Assembly (NCBI RefSeq): GCF_023101165.1
Contig: NZ_CP078076.1
Span: 434,001-498,000 of the forward strand
From: Microbacterium sufflavum
Lineage (GTDB): Bacteria > Actinomycetota > Actinomycetes > Actinomycetales > Microbacteriaceae
Direction: 5' to 3'
Length of the DNA stretch: 64,000 nucleotides
Program-made: the position numbers and the translations under genes
Part shown: in pieces, positions 62,978 to 64,000 of the stretch
Layout: each line of letters opens with the position of its first letter
Position numbering within the stretch: the stretch's first letter is position 1
The notes under the pieces: model-generated
What the model was told of the DNA's origin: nothing
Database searches by the model: none
Seen by the model: only the letters and a program-made list of their open reading frames with translations

Positions 62978-63852
62978 TTCGCACCGCGCAGTTCGAGCGT
63001 GCAGCACTTGATGCCGCCGCCGCCGAGCAGCAGCTCGGACAGGTCGACCGTGATCGGGTTGTACCCGCGCTCGCGCAGCTGCTGCTCGAAGCCCTTCGCG
63101 CGCGGCGAGATGATCACGTTGTAGCCGTCGCTGGACGAGTTGAGGCCGAACACCGCGCCGTCCTCGTCGGACACCAGGATCGCGTCCGGGAAGCGCCGCT
63201 CGAGCTCGGCCCGGCTGGCGTCGTCGAAGGCACCGGGCAGGTAGGCGATGTTGGCGCGCTCCGGGCCGCCGTTCTCCACGCCCTGCACCGGGTCGAGCAC
63301 CGCGATGGCGGTGTCGAGGTGGTAGAAGCGCGGGTCGACGAGGTTGAGCGACACGACCTCGCGGCCGAACACCTCACCCACCTCGCGGTGGCTGTCGCCC
63401 GTGGAGCGGAAACCGGTGCCGGCGAGGATCACGTCGCCCACCAGCAGGAAGTCGCCCTCACCCTCGTTGACCTCTTCGGGCAGCACCGTGTCGTAGCCGT
63501 TGGCGCGGAACCAGTCGGCGAACGCCGGGGCCTCGCCCTGACGCTCGACGAAGCGGAACTCGGGCACGTACGCGCGGCCGTCGATCAGGAAGCCGCCGTT
63601 GGCCGTGTAGACCATGTCGGGGTATCCGGCGAGCGGCTCGATCAGCTCGACCTCGTGGCCCAGCTCGACGTACAGGTCGTACAGCTTCTGCCACTGCTCG
63701 ACCGCACGGGCCGTGTCGGTCGGCTTGGCCGGCTCCATCCACGGGTTGATCGAGTAGTTCACCGTGAAGTGCTCTGGACGGCACATCAGGTAGTGGCGGC
63801 GGTGCGCGGTGCGCGCAGGGGCGGTGGTGACGGCGGTCTCCGGCGTCGACAT
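62974..63852 (-). CDS. ddaH: Dimethylargininase/arginine dihydrolase-like enzyme
   Basis: Amidinotransferase-fold enzyme of 292 residues. MCRPEHFTVNYSINPWM near the N-terminus, NEGEGDFLLVGDVILAG, the catalytic His in YHLDTAIAVLD, and the nucleophile in the C-terminal GGIKCCTLEL place it in the dimethylarginine dimethylaminohydrolase group. The same gene order (this gene, then rocD) is known from mycobacteria. It may turn dimethylarginine into citrulline, or arginine directly into ornithine, which would feed RocD. CGAGGAGC lies 6 bases before the ATG; a longer frame is open but lacks such a site. Confidence 0.88.
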   Translation of the reverse strand: MSTPETAVTTAPARTAHRRHYLMCRPEHFTVNYSINPWMEPAKPTDTARAVEQWQKLYDLYVELGHEVELIEPLAGYPDMVYTANGGFLIDGRAYVPEFRFVERQGEAPAFADWFRANGYDTVLPEEVNEGEGDFLLVGDVILAGTGFRSTGDSHREVGEVFGREVVSLNLVDPRFYHLDTAIAVLDPVQGVENGGPERANIAYLPGAFDDASRAELERRFPDAILVSDEDGAVFGLNSSSDGYNVIISPRAKGFEQQLRERGYNPITVDLSELLLGGGGIKCCTLELRGAK

Positions 63853-64000
63853 GGATGCTCCTCGTGTGAACGGGCGCGGCGGACGCTGTCCAGGGGCCCG
63901 GCGGTCCTTCGACCCGTCGCTCGCGCGGGAGCGGGTGCGGGGAAGATGCGACTCGGGCACGCCGGTGACCATTGTGCCACCCGCGCCTGACCGCCCGCCA
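63853..64000. other. Right-edge intergenic region
   Basis: The last 148 bases hold the upstream region of the dimethylargininase-like gene. I see no clear promoter, gene start or palindrome that I can support. A regulator gene could begin just beyond the edge. Confidence 0.4.

Overview
The window is a stretch of high-GC (about 70% or more) actinobacterial chromosome. Gene content, codon use and gene order (cydABDC, galTKE, ClpC with a UVR domain, rocD beside a dimethylargininase-like gene) best fit a Microbacteriaceae genome such as Microbacterium. The taxonomic call is inference. I see no rRNA, tRNA, CRISPR array, integrase or insertion sequence. Genes are tightly packed, with many 4-base ATGA/GTGA overlaps and several convergent stop codons only 2-3 bases apart.

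Region 1 (1-10440) is respiration under low oxygen. It holds the 5' part of narG (cut by the left edge), divergent narK and moaA, and the minus-strand operon regulator-cydA-cydB-cydD-cydC for cytochrome bd oxidase. The operon's first gene is a winged-helix regulator with four C-terminal cysteines. A 13-base motif is shared between the narG/narK gap and the region upstream of this regulator, which suggests one regulon.

Region 2 (10450-28743) is mostly housekeeping: radA, an SseB-like protein, a probable 6C-type small RNA, a secreted or anchored Ser/Thr/Pro-rich protein, an argA-like acetyltransferase, clpC, a DUF2975-type membrane protein operon with a small HTH regulator, a lipoprotein, a dicarboxylate or amino-acid symporter, a Na+/H+ antiporter, a MerR/Hsp20 pair, a luciferase-like oxidoreductase, a nuclease-like gene bracketed by palindromic repeats, pheA and pgm.

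Region 3 (28837-42470) is a sugar or polyol catabolic island. It contains an NMT1-type ABC importer, an operon of Gfo/Idh/MocA dehydrogenase, DUF993 aldolase-like protein, two TIM-barrel isomerases, a LacI regulator and glycerate kinase, then a DeoR-HTH/sugar-sensor hybrid regulator divergent from a hydroxyacid dehydrogenase and a DUF2264 protein. Similar LacI-type operators lie before the importer and before the dehydrogenase operon. This is the best candidate for an undescribed pathway.

Region 4 (42473-50372) holds a LacI regulator with divergent galTKE, and a ROK regulator-deacetylase-GPH transporter operon. Region 5 (50495-64000) holds a GNAT enzyme, an aldehyde dehydrogenase divergent from an Lrp regulator with an amine-oxidase-like flavoprotein and a cupin, an orphan DNA methyltransferase coupled to a lipoate ligase of swapped domain order, DUF1684, an alpha/beta hydrolase, CutC, a MarR/MFS pair, a small acidic protein, and an arginine/ornithine catabolic pair at the right end.

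About eighteen genes have a TAnnnT-like -10 box ending 6-8 bases before the start codon and no ribosome binding site, so leaderless transcription looks common here.
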